Source: Paracoccaceae bacterium (GTDB lineage: Bacteria > Pseudomonadota > Alphaproteobacteria > Rhodobacterales > Rhodobacteraceae). From it: a stretch of 64,000 bases of DNA. Location of the stretch: NCBI GenBank assembly GCA_020832655.1, contig JAFIEF010000005.1:1-64000 (forward strand), in the 5' to 3' direction. Every line of letters begins with the position of its first letter. Positions within the stretch are counted from its first letter, which is position 1. The notes beneath the pieces were generated by a model. It saw only the letters and a list, made by a program, of their open reading frames with translations. It did not search any database and was not told the DNA's origin. The translations under genes were made by a program, and so were the position numbers. Positions 17,305 to 26,180 of the stretch are shown in pieces.

Positions 17305-18181
17305 CGGGGTGGATATCCGGCAGGGGGATTTCACCCTGCGCGCCGATCTGCGCATCGCTGATGGCGCGCGGGTGGCAATCATTGGCCCATCGGGCGGGGG
17401 GAAATCGACGCTGATGGGCGCGATTGCGGGCTTCGTGGCGCTGGCCTGGGGGCGGATCTGCTGGCAGGGGCGCGACATCACCGCGCTTGGCCCCTCGGCG
17501 CGCCCGGTTTCGGTGCTGTTTCAGGACAACAACCTGTTTCCGCATCTGTCGGTCCTCGACAATGTCGCGCTGGGGCTTGGCCCTTCGCTGCGGCTGAAGC
17601 CCGCACAGCGCGGGCAGGTCAGCGCGGCGCTGGCACGGGTCGGGCTGGAGGGGCTGGAAACCCGCAAGCCCGCGCAATTATCCGGCGGGCAGCAAAGCCG
17701 CGTCGCGCTGGCGCGGGTGCTGTTGCAGGGGCGCGCGCTGCTGCTGCTGGACGAACCCTTCTCGGCCCTTGGCCCGGCGCTGAAATCCGAGATGCTGGCG
17801 TTGGTGGCCGAGATCTGCACCGAAACCCGCGCCACGCTTTTGATGGTCACGCATGATGTGGGGGACGCGCGCGCGATTGCGCCGCAAACCGTGCTGGTGG
17901 CAGAGGGCCGCGCCGAAGGGCCATTCGCAACCGCCGGGTTACTGACCAGCCCCCCGCCCGCGCTGCGCGCTATTGGGGCGTCACACCCACCCGGGTTTAT
18001 GCACACCCGGCCCGCCCCCCGCCGCGGGGGGGGGGGCAAGGGCGGGCGGGTGGGCACGCGCCCGCGCGGGGGGCGGCCCCGAAGGCCGCGCAATCCTGAC
18101 CGCCTCAGGCGCTTTGCACCACCTTGGCGGCGTCGCGCGCCAGCTCCTCGCGCGTGGCGTTGCGCCGATACCAGATCGTGA
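17291..18181 (+). CDS. thiQ: Thiamine ABC transporter ATPase ThiQ, with an abnormal C-terminal extension
   Basis: An ABC ATPase with Walker A GPSGGGKST, signature LSGGQQSR and Walker B ALLLLDEPFSAL, overlapping thiP by 14 bases. The normal ThiQ body of about 230 residues ends near PPPALRAIG. Here the frame stays open for roughly 65 further residues rich in Arg, Gly and Pro, encoded by a GC-rich repeat. It then overlaps the antisense end of the BASS transporter gene by 77 bases. I think the original stop was lost when the repeat arrived. The ATPase core itself looks complete. Confidence 0.85.
   Translation: MLTLDGVDIRQGDFTLRADLRIADGARVAIIGPSGGGKSTLMGAIAGFVALAWGRICWQGRDITALGPSARPVSVLFQDNNLFPHLSVLDNVALGLGPSLRLKPAQRGQVSAALARVGLEGLETRKPAQLSGGQQSRVALARVLLQGRALLLLDEPFSALGPALKSEMLALVAEICTETRATLLMVTHDVGDARAIAPQTVLVAEGRAEGPFATAGLLTSPPPALRAIGASHPPGFMHTRPAPRRGGGGKGGRVGTRPRGGRPRRPRNPDRLRRFAPPWRRRAPAPRAWRCADTRS
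17980..18105. repeat. GC-rich palindromic element at the thiQ 3' end
   Basis: Includes CACACCCACCCGGGTTTATGCACACCCGG, a run of eleven G residues, GGGCGGGTGGGCACG (shared with the lnt element) and GGCCCCGAAGGCCGCG. It separates the conserved thiQ body from the convergent BASS transporter gene. Boundaries are approximate. Confidence 0.5.
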
Positions 18182-19010
18182 TCGCGGTCGAACTCAGCAC
18201 GATGAACAGCGAATACAGCACCGGGATCAGCAACACCTCTTCCTGCATCACGCCGACAAAGGTCAGCGTCACCACCAGTACTGCCAGCGGCCCGTTCTGG
18301 ATGCCGGTTTCCAGACTGATCGTGCGCGCGCGATTGGTGTCCTGCCCCAGCCCGCGTGCGACCCAATAGCCAAACAGCATCCCAATCAGCCCGATGCTGA
18401 TGGTGGCGAAATAGATATGCGCGGGCGTGTCCAGCAGCAGTTGATAATTGCGCGGCACCCAGGTCACGATCAGGAACAGAATCACCACCACCCCCATGAA
18501 CGACCCGATCAGTTCGACAGTCGCGCCGATATTGGGGTTAAGCTTGCGCAGCACCATGCCGATCATCGTCGGCACCAGCAGCACCACCAGGATCTGCGCG
18601 ACATTGCCCGGCGGGATCGCATATTCGCCGCCCACGCCCGCCATGCCGCCATAGAAGGACAGCAGCAGCGGCACCATCACCACCGCGACCAGTGTCGAAA
18701 CCGTGGTCATCATGATCGACAGCGCCAGCACGCCCTTGCTGAAATAGGCGAAGATGTTCGAGGTCGTCCCCCCCGGCATGCAGGCAATCAGCAAAAGCCC
18801 CACGATCAGCGCCGGGTGCAGCCCCAGCATCATCGCCAGTGCAAAGCCAAGGAAGGGCATCACCGCGAACTGGCTCAGCAGACCCACCAGAATTCCCTTG
18901 GGCTTGCGAAAGGCGATCAGGAAATCGCGCGGGGTCATGCTGGCGCCCATGCCCAGCATGATCACCATCATCATGACGCCCAGCAATGTAGTTTCCAGTT
19001 CTGTCAGCAT
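18105..19010 (-). CDS. BASS-family (bile acid:sodium symporter-like) transporter
   Basis: A 301-residue membrane protein of the SLC10/BASS type with about nine or ten helices. Seen: the N-terminal GMGASMTPRDF and the CMPGGTTSNIFAYFSKGVLALS crossover region, which carries Na+ and substrate sites in this family. Bacterial members import small organic acids such as pantoate or pyruvate together with sodium. It starts three bases after the fadD stop, so the two are probably co-transcribed. The substrate is not predictable. Confidence 0.88.
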   Translation of the reverse strand: MLTELETTLLGVMMMVIMLGMGASMTPRDFLIAFRKPKGILVGLLSQFAVMPFLGFALAMMLGLHPALIVGLLLIACMPGGTTSNIFAYFSKGVLALSIMMTTVSTLVAVVMVPLLLSFYGGMAGVGGEYAIPPGNVAQILVVLLVPTMIGMVLRKLNPNIGATVELIGSFMGVVVILFLIVTWVPRNYQLLLDTPAHIYFATISIGLIGMLFGYWVARGLGQDTNRARTISLETGIQNGPLAVLVVTLTFVGVMQEEVLLIPVLYSLFIVLSSTAITIWYRRNATREELARDAAKVVQSA

Positions 19011-19013
19011 CGA

Positions 19014-20747
19014 TCACGCCTTTCCTTCAAATTCGGCCCGCACTTCGGCCTTCAGATCCTTGCGCAGGATCTTTCCGATGGGGGATTTGGGCAATTCTTC
19101 GCGGATGATGACCGATTTCGGTACCTTGTAGGGGGCCAGATGCGCGCGGCAATGCGCAACCACGGCCTCGCGCGTCAACTCATCGGACTGGTCGGGGTTC
19201 TGCACCACATAGGCGCGCACCGCCTCGCCGGTCTTGGCGTCAGGCGTGCCGACCACGGCAGCTTCCAGCACGGTTTCAAGCTTGGCCAGACAATCCTCGA
19301 CCTCGTTGGGGTAGACATTGAAGCCAGAGACGAGCACCATGTCCTTCTTGCGGTCAACGATGCGCAGATAGCCGTCGGGGTCCATCGTGGCGACATCGCC
19401 GGTGAACAGCCAGCCATTCTGGATGGTCTTTTCGGTCTCGTCCCGGCGGTTCCAGTAGCCCAGCATCACCTGTGGCCCCTTGACCAGCAATTCGCCGGGC
19501 TGGCCGTCCTCGACCGGGTCGGCATTGTCATCGACCAGCGCGATTTCGGTGCCCGGCACCGGCACCCCGATCGAACCTGCGCGCATCGGCTGTTCCAGCG
19601 GGTTGAAGGTGACAAGCGGCGAGGATTCGGTCAGCCCGTAGCCTTCGGCCAGCCTTGTGCCGGTGATCTTTTCCCAGCGTTCGGCCACCGCGCCATGCAG
19701 CGCCGTGCCGCCTGCAATCGCCGCTTTCAGCGTCTTGGGCGGGAAGGCTGCGAACCATTCTTCGTTCATCAGCCCGTTGAACAGCGTGTTGACGCCTGTG
19801 ACCCATGTAACCGGGTAGTTTTCCAGCGCGCGCTGGATGTTCTGCACCGGGCGCGGCGAGGGTACGAGGATATTGCGCGCGCCAATCGCGAAGAAGGTCA
19901 TCAGATTGGCGGTAAAGGCGAAGATATGATAGACCGGCAGCGCCGTGAGCACGCAATCCTGCCCCGTCATGTGGTGCGACCCCATCGCACGCACCTGTTC
20001 AAGATTTGCCAGAATATTGGCATGGCTCAGCATCGCGCCCTTGGCCACGCCGGTCGTGCCGCCGGTATATTGCAGCAACGCCAGATCATCGGGTTTGAGT
20101 TGGTCCCAATCGGTGACTTTCGGGTGCTTGCGCCCGCGCCTCAACGCCTCGCGGATGCGCAGAACCGGCACATCCAGTTTCGGCACTGGTGGCAGGCTGC
20201 GGGTCCAGATCTTCTGCACCCCGCGCACAATGGTTTCGGGGATACGCGGAAAGAATTCGGGCACGCCCGCCAGCACCACATGGCGAATGCCGGTCTGGGG
20301 GATGACACGCGCCAGCTTGTCGGCGAACAGATCGCTGATCACCAGAACCTCGACACCCGCATCATTGAACTGGTGGATCATCTCGGAGGGCGTGTAAAGC
20401 GGGTTGGTATTGACCAGCACGCAGCCCGCCTTGAACGCGCCGAAGGCCGCAACCGGATAGGCCAGCCCGTTGGGCAGTTGCACCGCGACCCGTGCGCCGC
20501 GCGCAAGCCCGCATTCATGGCGCAGAAAGCCGGCGAACTGGTCCGACAGCGCGCCCACCTGCGCAAAGCTGTGGCTGCCATTCATGCCATTGGGCACGAC
20601 GCAGGTAAACGCCTTGCGCCTGGCATGGCGCGCACAGGCATCCTCGACCAGCGCGGCGAGATTGGCATAGGGGGATGGCGGCAGCTCTGGCGCGATGTCC
20701 TGGCCATAAGCGGCCAGCCACGGATGACTGGGTGCAGGTTTGGTCAC
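19014..20747 (-). CDS. fadD: Long-chain fatty acid-CoA ligase
   Basis: A 577-residue AMP-forming acyl-CoA synthetase activating fatty acids for beta-oxidation. Motifs: P-loop YTGGTTGVAKGA near residue 215, FTGDVATMDPDGY and DRKKDMVLVSGFNVYPNEVE, and a C-terminal catalytic Lys in SPIGKILRKDL. I chose GTG 20747 (VTKPAPSHPW) over the track start at 20801 because GAGGGAGGA lies just upstream. Downstream is a BASS transporter that could share its transcript. Confidence 0.93.
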   Translation of the reverse strand: MTKPAPSHPWLAAYGQDIAPELPPSPYANLAALVEDACARHARRKAFTCVVPNGMNGSHSFAQVGALSDQFAGFLRHECGLARGARVAVQLPNGLAYPVAAFGAFKAGCVLVNTNPLYTPSEMIHQFNDAGVEVLVISDLFADKLARVIPQTGIRHVVLAGVPEFFPRIPETIVRGVQKIWTRSLPPVPKLDVPVLRIREALRRGRKHPKVTDWDQLKPDDLALLQYTGGTTGVAKGAMLSHANILANLEQVRAMGSHHMTGQDCVLTALPVYHIFAFTANLMTFFAIGARNILVPSPRPVQNIQRALENYPVTWVTGVNTLFNGLMNEEWFAAFPPKTLKAAIAGGTALHGAVAERWEKITGTRLAEGYGLTESSPLVTFNPLEQPMRAGSIGVPVPGTEIALVDDNADPVEDGQPGELLVKGPQVMLGYWNRRDETEKTIQNGWLFTGDVATMDPDGYLRIVDRKKDMVLVSGFNVYPNEVEDCLAKLETVLEAAVVGTPDAKTGEAVRAYVVQNPDQSDELTREAVVAHCRAHLAPYKVPKSVIIREELPKSPIGKILRKDLKAEVRAEFEGKA

Positions 20748-20891
20748 TATATCCTCCCTCGTCCACTTGCATGGGACGTTGCGCCAAGAAGACCCCAGCA
20801 ATGCCTGTCGCGCAAGCCCTTACGTGTCGTCGTGACACCTGATCGCGGCAAAAAACCCCACGTCACATGCCGTTTCGGGGCGCATGGGCGC

Positions 20892-21653
20892 TCAGCGCGA
20901 CCTTGCTGCGGTCTGCGCTGCCCCGCCATGACGAAACCCGGCTTCGGCCATCAGCCGGTCGGAATGAGTTTCGATCACCTGTTCCAGCTCGCTCATGAAC
21001 ACGCGCGGCGGGGTGCCGGGCGGGATCGGGGGCAGGAACTCGACCACGGCCAACCCCGGCTTGCGATACAGGCTGTGCTTGGGCCAGAACACACCGACAT
21101 TCGCCGCGACCGGCACGCAAGGCTGGCCGAGTTGGTCATAAAGCACGGCCGTGCCCACCTTGTAGGGGCGCTTGGCACCGGGGGCGACGCGGGTGCCCTG
21201 GGGGTAGATGATCAACTGCCCGGCCTGTTCCTGCCCCGACGCCACCCGCGCCAGCATATCCTTGATCGCCGCCCCGCGCTTGCCCCGGTCCACTGGAACA
21301 CAGCCGATGCGCAACGCATACCAGCCCAGGATCGGCGCCCATCTTAGCTGCTTTTTCATCACGAAACGCGGGCGTGGCAGGGCGCTGAAGATCATGATGA
21401 TGTCAAAGAAGGACTGGTGCTTGGCGGCAATCAGCACGCCCCCTTCCGGCACCTGCCCGCGCACTTCCGAGCGCAGCCCCACCAGCAGCGCCGCCGACCA
21501 GCGCACATAGCGGCAGTAGCTGTGACACGCCGTAATCGCCATGTCGCGCCAGATCAGTGCAAACGGCGTGAAGACAATGGCCAGCACCAGCATGGCCAGA
21601 TACATCTGGCCGATGAAAATGACCGAACGCAGCCATTGCACGCCGTAAGCCAT
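20892..21653 (-). CDS. plsC: 1-acyl-sn-glycerol-3-phosphate acyltransferase
   Basis: A 253-residue membrane-bound acyltransferase making phosphatidic acid from lysophosphatidic acid. Motif I HQSFFD (an HX4D motif) near residue 80 and motif III YPQGTR near 150 are present, the latter a variant of EGTR. The N-terminal hydrophobic helix anchors it. I take the ATG at 21653, which overlaps the ftsX TGA as TGATG. Being last in ftsE-ftsX-plsC is a recurrent arrangement in this group. Confidence 0.93.
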   Translation of the reverse strand: MAYGVQWLRSVIFIGQMYLAMLVLAIVFTPFALIWRDMAITACHSYCRYVRWSAALLVGLRSEVRGQVPEGGVLIAAKHQSFFDIIMIFSALPRPRFVMKKQLRWAPILGWYALRIGCVPVDRGKRGAAIKDMLARVASGQEQAGQLIIYPQGTRVAPGAKRPYKVGTAVLYDQLGQPCVPVAANVGVFWPKHSLYRKPGLAVVEFLPPIPPGTPPRVFMSELEQVIETHSDRLMAEAGFRHGGAAQTAARSR

Positions 21654-22525
21654 CAGGTAACCCCCCGTAACACGCGAAAGGCCGTGGCGCGCGCCGCGAC
21701 CCAGGCCAGAAGCGCGGTCAGCACCGGCAGCGACAGCGGCATCAGCCAATCCAGCCCGTGAAAGCCCAGCCCGGTCAGAACCTGACTGCCCGCGCCGGGA
21801 TCAGGCAGCGCAAGCACCGCGCCCAGCCCCGCGGCCATGCCCGCAACAGCCCCAAGGGCTGCGCGCAGCGTGATGCGCCGCACAAAGGCGCGCGCGATGA
21901 AGCGGTCCTGCGCGCCCACCAGCCGCAGCACATGGATCACCTGCGCATTGGCCGAAAGTGACGCACTGGCCGCCAGCACGATGATCGCCCCCATCACCCC
22001 CGCAATCAGCCCCAGCGACAGATGCGCCAACCCGCGCAGCCGCGCAGCCGCTTCCGCCAATGGGCGGCGCCAGCGCGTGTGATCGTCATAGACCGCGCCC
22101 GGTGCTTCGGCGCTCAGCCGCAGCCGCAGCCCCTGCAAATCCGGCCCATCTGCTGTTTCGGTGACATCGATCAGCACCGGCATTGGCAGCAGATCCAGCG
22201 GCAAATCCGGCCCCAGCCATGCCTCTAGCAATCCGGCCTGCTCCTCGACCGCGATCAGGCGGGCCTCGGCGATGCCGGGGGTTGTGCGCAACACCTCCAG
22301 GACAATGGCGGCCTGTTCGTGCACCTGATCGGCGGGGGCGGCGATGCGCACGGTCGCGGTTTGCGCCAGACCGCTGGCCCAGCTTTGCGCCAGCCGCGCG
22401 GCAGAAACCGACAGCGCCAGCGCGAACACTGCCAGAAACGCCATTGCCGCCGCGCTCAACCCCAGCAGCCAGACCCCCTGGCCGCTGCGCGGCACCAGAT
22501 CATCGGACAGCTTGTGCAGGCTCAT
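21653..22525 (-). CDS. ftsX: Cell division ABC transporter permease FtsX
   Basis: A 290-residue membrane protein with an N-terminal helix, a periplasmic loop of about 110 residues and three further helices with the FtsX domain. FtsEX activates cell-wall hydrolases at the septum. It overlaps ftsE upstream (ATGA) and plsC downstream. The sequence is divergent, as usual for alphaproteobacterial FtsX; the assignment rests strongly on the ftsE neighbour and topology. Confidence 0.9.
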   Translation of the reverse strand: MSLHKLSDDLVPRSGQGVWLLGLSAAAMAFLAVFALALSVSAARLAQSWASGLAQTATVRIAAPADQVHEQAAIVLEVLRTTPGIAEARLIAVEEQAGLLEAWLGPDLPLDLLPMPVLIDVTETADGPDLQGLRLRLSAEAPGAVYDDHTRWRRPLAEAAARLRGLAHLSLGLIAGVMGAIIVLAASASLSANAQVIHVLRLVGAQDRFIARAFVRRITLRAALGAVAGMAAGLGAVLALPDPGAGSQVLTGLGFHGLDWLMPLSLPVLTALLAWVAARATAFRVLRGVT

Positions 22526-23193
22526 AGCTCTGCCCCCGCAGCGATGACCTTGCCGCGCGACAGCCGCAGCACCCGCGCTGAAACCTGCGTCTTCACATAG
22601 CGGATCAGGTTCAGATCATGGGTGGCAATCAGAACCGCCGTGCCCATGCGGTTCAACTCGACAATCAGGGTCATCAGGCGCTGCGACATCTCCCAGTCCA
22701 GATTGCCGGTCGGTTCGTCGGCCAGCAGCACCTCTGGCTGGGTAATGATCGCACGGGCAAGGGCCGTGCGCTGACGCTCGCCGCCCGACAATGTCGGCGG
22801 CAATGCCTTTGCCTGGCCGCGCAAACCTACCCAAGCCAGCAGATCGGACAGATTCTGTTCATCCACGGCGCGCCCTGTTACACTCAATGGCAGGGCGACA
22901 TTCGCTTCAACGCTCAGATGATCCAGAAACCGGCAATCCTGATGCACCACCCCGATGCGCTGGCGCGCGCGGGCCAGCGCATCGCGCGACATGGCTGCCA
23001 GATCCTGCCCGGCAAGGCTGATCTGCCCCTGTGTCGGGCGCAATTCGCCATAGCACAGCTTCAGGAAAGTGCTCTTGCCCGCGCCCGAGGGGCCGGTCAG
23101 GAAGTGGAAGCTGCCCTTTTCCAGTGTCAGCGAGACATCGCTGAACAGCGCCCCGCCACCATAATCATGCCCGACCGCGTCAAAACCGATCAT
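22522..23193 (-). CDS. ftsE: Cell division ATP-binding protein FtsE
   Basis: A 223-residue ABC ATPase partnering FtsX at the division site. Walker A GPSGAGKST, signature LSGGERQRTALARA and Walker B VLLADEPTGNLD are all intact. The start is taken as ATG 23193 (MIGFDAVGHDY); the track start at 23238 adds unconserved residues. No strong ribosome binding site is seen at either start. It is first of ftsE-ftsX-plsC and divergent from a zinc-ribbon protein gene. Confidence 0.93.
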   Translation of the reverse strand: MIGFDAVGHDYGGGALFSDVSLTLEKGSFHFLTGPSGAGKSTFLKLCYGELRPTQGQISLAGQDLAAMSRDALARARQRIGVVHQDCRFLDHLSVEANVALPLSVTGRAVDEQNLSDLLAWVGLRGQAKALPPTLSGGERQRTALARAIITQPEVLLADEPTGNLDWEMSQRLMTLIVELNRMGTAVLIATHDLNLIRYVKTQVSARVLRLSRGKVIAAGAEL

Positions 23194-23402
23194 GCTGCGC
23201 GACCCCGAATGCGCGCGCCCGGCCGCATTGGCGCACATCCGAGCGCGTGTGATCGGCTGCCTGTTGCGGTGGCAGTCACGCTGATGGCCATTTCCGCTGT
23301 CCTGTCGCCCACATCAATAACCTTGGAACACACAACTTCGCTTGCTACAACACTTGGTAAAGGGCGCCAATGCCTCAATGACCCTCAGCGCAAGGTTTCC
23401 GA

Positions 23403-24221
23403 ATGCGGATCACATGCCCGAACTGTCTGGCCCAGTATGACATCGATGATACCTTGTTGCCGAAAGACGGGCGCGAGGTGCAGTGTTCCGCCTGTGATCA
23501 TGTCTGGTTCCAGACCCCGATGCGGAAGAAAGCGGACAGCCCTGTGCCTGCCGGGGATTTGGCGCGGCCTAAATCTGAGCCGCGAAGCGATGAGGCGTCA
23601 GACCCCGCAACCAGCGCCCCCACGCGCAAGATCATTAGCCCCATCCCGCCGCGCCACACAGAGCCAGCAACCACCGACGAAGACGGGCAATCCGGGCCAC
23701 AGCCCAAACCGTCACGCAAGCTTGACCCCGCAGTGGCCGATGTCCTGCGCGAGGAAGCCGCCTTCGAAGATGAGCAGCGCCGCAAAGAGGCCGAGGGGCT
23801 GCACAGCCAGCCAGAACTGGGGCTTATGGGCGGCGCGCCCTGGCCTGCGGCCAAGCCGCCGCCATCCGATCCGGTCGATCCGGATCACGATCCCGCCGAT
23901 AGTTCTGCACGCACCGTGCACAGCTTCCCCGATATCGAAGATGTCAGCGCCACGCTGGAACCCGTCGATACCCGGCGCAGACAGGGCAGCGCCGACAGCA
24001 CGCAGGATTTTGCCCTGCCACAGACCGCCAGCGCGCGGCGGCGCAGCTTCCTGACCGGGTTCGCGCTGCCGCTGATCATAGCGGGGGTGGGGCTGGCGGC
24101 CTATCTCTGGGCCGAAGATCTGTCACAGCTTGCCCCGCCATTGCAGGAACCTCTGGCGGCCTATGTCGCACTGGTCGATCACGCCCGCGCTGCCCTTCTG
24201 GCGCTGATCGGGGGCGGATGA
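23403..24221 (+). CDS. Zinc-ribbon (MJ0042-type) membrane-anchored protein
   Basis: A 272-residue protein with an N-terminal zinc ribbon (CPNC at 5-8 and CSAC at 28-31, then DHVWFQTP), a long charged and probably disordered middle, and one transmembrane helix near residue 220 (SFLTGFALPLIIAGVGLAAYLWA). Proteins of this form are common next to ftsEX in alphaproteobacteria, but no function is established. The family is recognised from the zinc ribbon; its role is unknown. Confidence 0.8.
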   Translation: MRITCPNCLAQYDIDDTLLPKDGREVQCSACDHVWFQTPMRKKADSPVPAGDLARPKSEPRSDEASDPATSAPTRKIISPIPPRHTEPATTDEDGQSGPQPKPSRKLDPAVADVLREEAAFEDEQRRKEAEGLHSQPELGLMGGAPWPAAKPPPSDPVDPDHDPADSSARTVHSFPDIEDVSATLEPVDTRRRQGSADSTQDFALPQTASARRRSFLTGFALPLIIAGVGLAAYLWAEDLSQLAPPLQEPLAAYVALVDHARAALLALIGGG

Positions 24222-24268
24222 CTGGCGCACAGGTCAAGCCGGATGACACGCAAGGTGCCAAGCGCGGC

Positions 24269-26107
24269 CTATAGCGGCCAGACGATCAGCAGCAGCGGGA
24301 TGCTGACCGCGACCACCACCAGTTCCAGCGGCAGGCCAAGCTTCCAGTAATCACCGAAGCGAAACCCGCCGGGGCCAAGGATCAGCGTGTTGTTCTGGTG
24401 CCCGATCGGGGTCAGGAAGGCGCAGGATGCCCCGATCGCCACCGCCATCAGAAAGCTGTCGGGGCTGACCCCCAGCGTGCCCGCAATGCCCAGTGCAATC
24501 GGGCACAGCACCGCCGCCGTGGCCGCGTTGTTCATCACATCCGACAGCAGCATGGCCGTAACCAGCATCACCACCAGCGCGATGACAGCATTGCCCTGCG
24601 CAATGATATCGACCAGAAACCGCGCCAGAAGATCCGCCGCCCCGGTCGCCTGCATCGCGCCTGCGACAGGGATAAGCGCCGCCAGCAGTACGATCACGGG
24701 CCAGTCTATCGCACGATAGACCTGCCGCGGCGGCACTGTGCGCAACAGCATCGAGGCCAGCACCCCCAGCGCAAAGGCAATTGCGGCCGGAAACACACCC
24801 GATGTGACCAGAACAATCGCTGCAACCAGAATACCCACCGAGATAAGGGCCATGCGCTTGTCGGGAATGCGCAGATCGCGCGCGCCCAGCGGCACACAGC
24901 CCATGTCACTGGTGAATTCGGCCAGCAATTCGGCCGGTCCCTGCATCAGCAGCAGATCGCCGGAACGCAGCTTCAGGGTCCGCAACCGGGCGCGGGGCGG
25001 GTGGCCATCGCGCGATACCGCAAGCAGGTTCAGCCCGTAGCGCGCGCGCAGCCGGATATCGCTGGCCGAACGCCCGACCAGGCCGGACCCCGGCAACACC
25101 GCCAATTCGCGCAGCACGATGTCATCGGCGGTTTCGCGACGACCTTCGTCGTCATCCTCGGTTGCGGTCTTGCTGTCCGTCGCGTCGTCCTTGTCGGCCT
25201 TTGCAGCCTTTTTGGCGCTTTCTTGTTCTTCCAGTTTCATCCCGAAGACCGACAGCGCCTCTGCCAGGGCATCAACATCGGCGTCCAGCACCAGAATATC
25301 GCCCGCGCGGATGCGGCGCGCGCCATGCGGGGCGTGCATGCGCAGCTCATTGCGCACAAGCCCCAGGATCTGCGCGCCCGAAGCCTCTATCTCGCGCTCG
25401 AATCCGCGCAAGGTCAGGCCCACGGCCTTGCTTTTTTCCGGCACGCGCAACTCACTCAGATAGCTGCCTGTCTCAAAACCCTCGGCATTGCTGGCCTTGC
25501 GCGCAGGCACCAGAAAGCGCCCCAGCAGCGCCACGAAGGCGACGCCCGACAGGGCCACGGCCAGACCGACCGGTGTGAAATCGAACATGCCGAATGCGCC
25601 CAGCCCGGCCTCTTCGCGAAACCCCGAGACGATCAGATTGGGCGGCGTGCCGATCAGCGTGGTCATGCCACCCAGAATCGTACCAAAGGCCAGCGGCATC
25701 AGTACCTGCCCCGGCGTCAGGCCCAGCCGCCCCGAAAGCTGCACGGCCACCGGCATCAGCAATGCCATCGCGCCGACATTGTTCATCACGCTCGATAGCG
25801 CCGCCCCCAGCGCCAGAAGCGCCAGCATGCTTATCACCGGCCCGGCCGCTCGCGGCAGCAGCGCGCGGGTCAGCCAATCCACCGCGCCACTGCTTTGCAA
25901 CCCCTGGCTAAGCACCAGCACGCAGGCCACGGTTATCACCGCCGGATGCCCGAAGCCCAGAAATGCCTCTGTCGCGGGCACCAGCCCGACACTGACGCAG
26001 GCCAGCAGCGCCGCCAGCGCCACCACATCATGACGCCAGCGCCCCCACAGGAACAGCGCCATTGTGACGATCAGAATGGCAAAGATCAGATAATGCTGCC
26101 CGGTCAT
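24269..26107 (-). CDS. SLC13-family permease with paired RCK_C domains
   Basis: A 612-residue membrane protein. An N-terminal set of helices is followed by two TrkA-C/RCK_C regulatory domains (about residues 210-420) and a second membrane half, the layout of bacterial SLC13/ArsB-like anion permeases. Such proteins move sulfate, dicarboxylates or similar ions. The two RCK_C domains are joined by a highly charged linker with runs of Lys, Asp and Glu. I chose ATG 26107 (MTGQHYLIF); the track start at 26170 adds a non-membrane leader. The substrate is unassigned. Confidence 0.85.
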   Translation of the reverse strand: MTGQHYLIFAILIVTMALFLWGRWRHDVVALAALLACVSVGLVPATEAFLGFGHPAVITVACVLVLSQGLQSSGAVDWLTRALLPRAAGPVISMLALLALGAALSSVMNNVGAMALLMPVAVQLSGRLGLTPGQVLMPLAFGTILGGMTTLIGTPPNLIVSGFREEAGLGAFGMFDFTPVGLAVALSGVAFVALLGRFLVPARKASNAEGFETGSYLSELRVPEKSKAVGLTLRGFEREIEASGAQILGLVRNELRMHAPHGARRIRAGDILVLDADVDALAEALSVFGMKLEEQESAKKAAKADKDDATDSKTATEDDDEGRRETADDIVLRELAVLPGSGLVGRSASDIRLRARYGLNLLAVSRDGHPPRARLRTLKLRSGDLLLMQGPAELLAEFTSDMGCVPLGARDLRIPDKRMALISVGILVAAIVLVTSGVFPAAIAFALGVLASMLLRTVPPRQVYRAIDWPVIVLLAALIPVAGAMQATGAADLLARFLVDIIAQGNAVIALVVMLVTAMLLSDVMNNAATAAVLCPIALGIAGTLGVSPDSFLMAVAIGASCAFLTPIGHQNNTLILGPGGFRFGDYWKLGLPLELVVVAVSIPLLLIVWPL

Positions 26108-26180
26108 CTTCCCTGCCTGTGTCAGCGGCGCGACAGGCACGACCAAAGCAGCGCAGGCGGCCGGTTGCAAGCATCCGTGC

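Noticed and set aside
17973-21347. Plus-strand ORF of 1124 codons opposite the BASS, fadD and plsC genes
   Set aside because: It is the antisense shadow of three well-supported genes in GC-rich sequence; its composition (many His, Gln, Arg) is typical of such shadows and it has no recognisable domain.
24398-25798. Plus-strand ORF of 466 codons opposite the SLC13 gene
   Set aside because: Shadow of a verified gene, with no domain.
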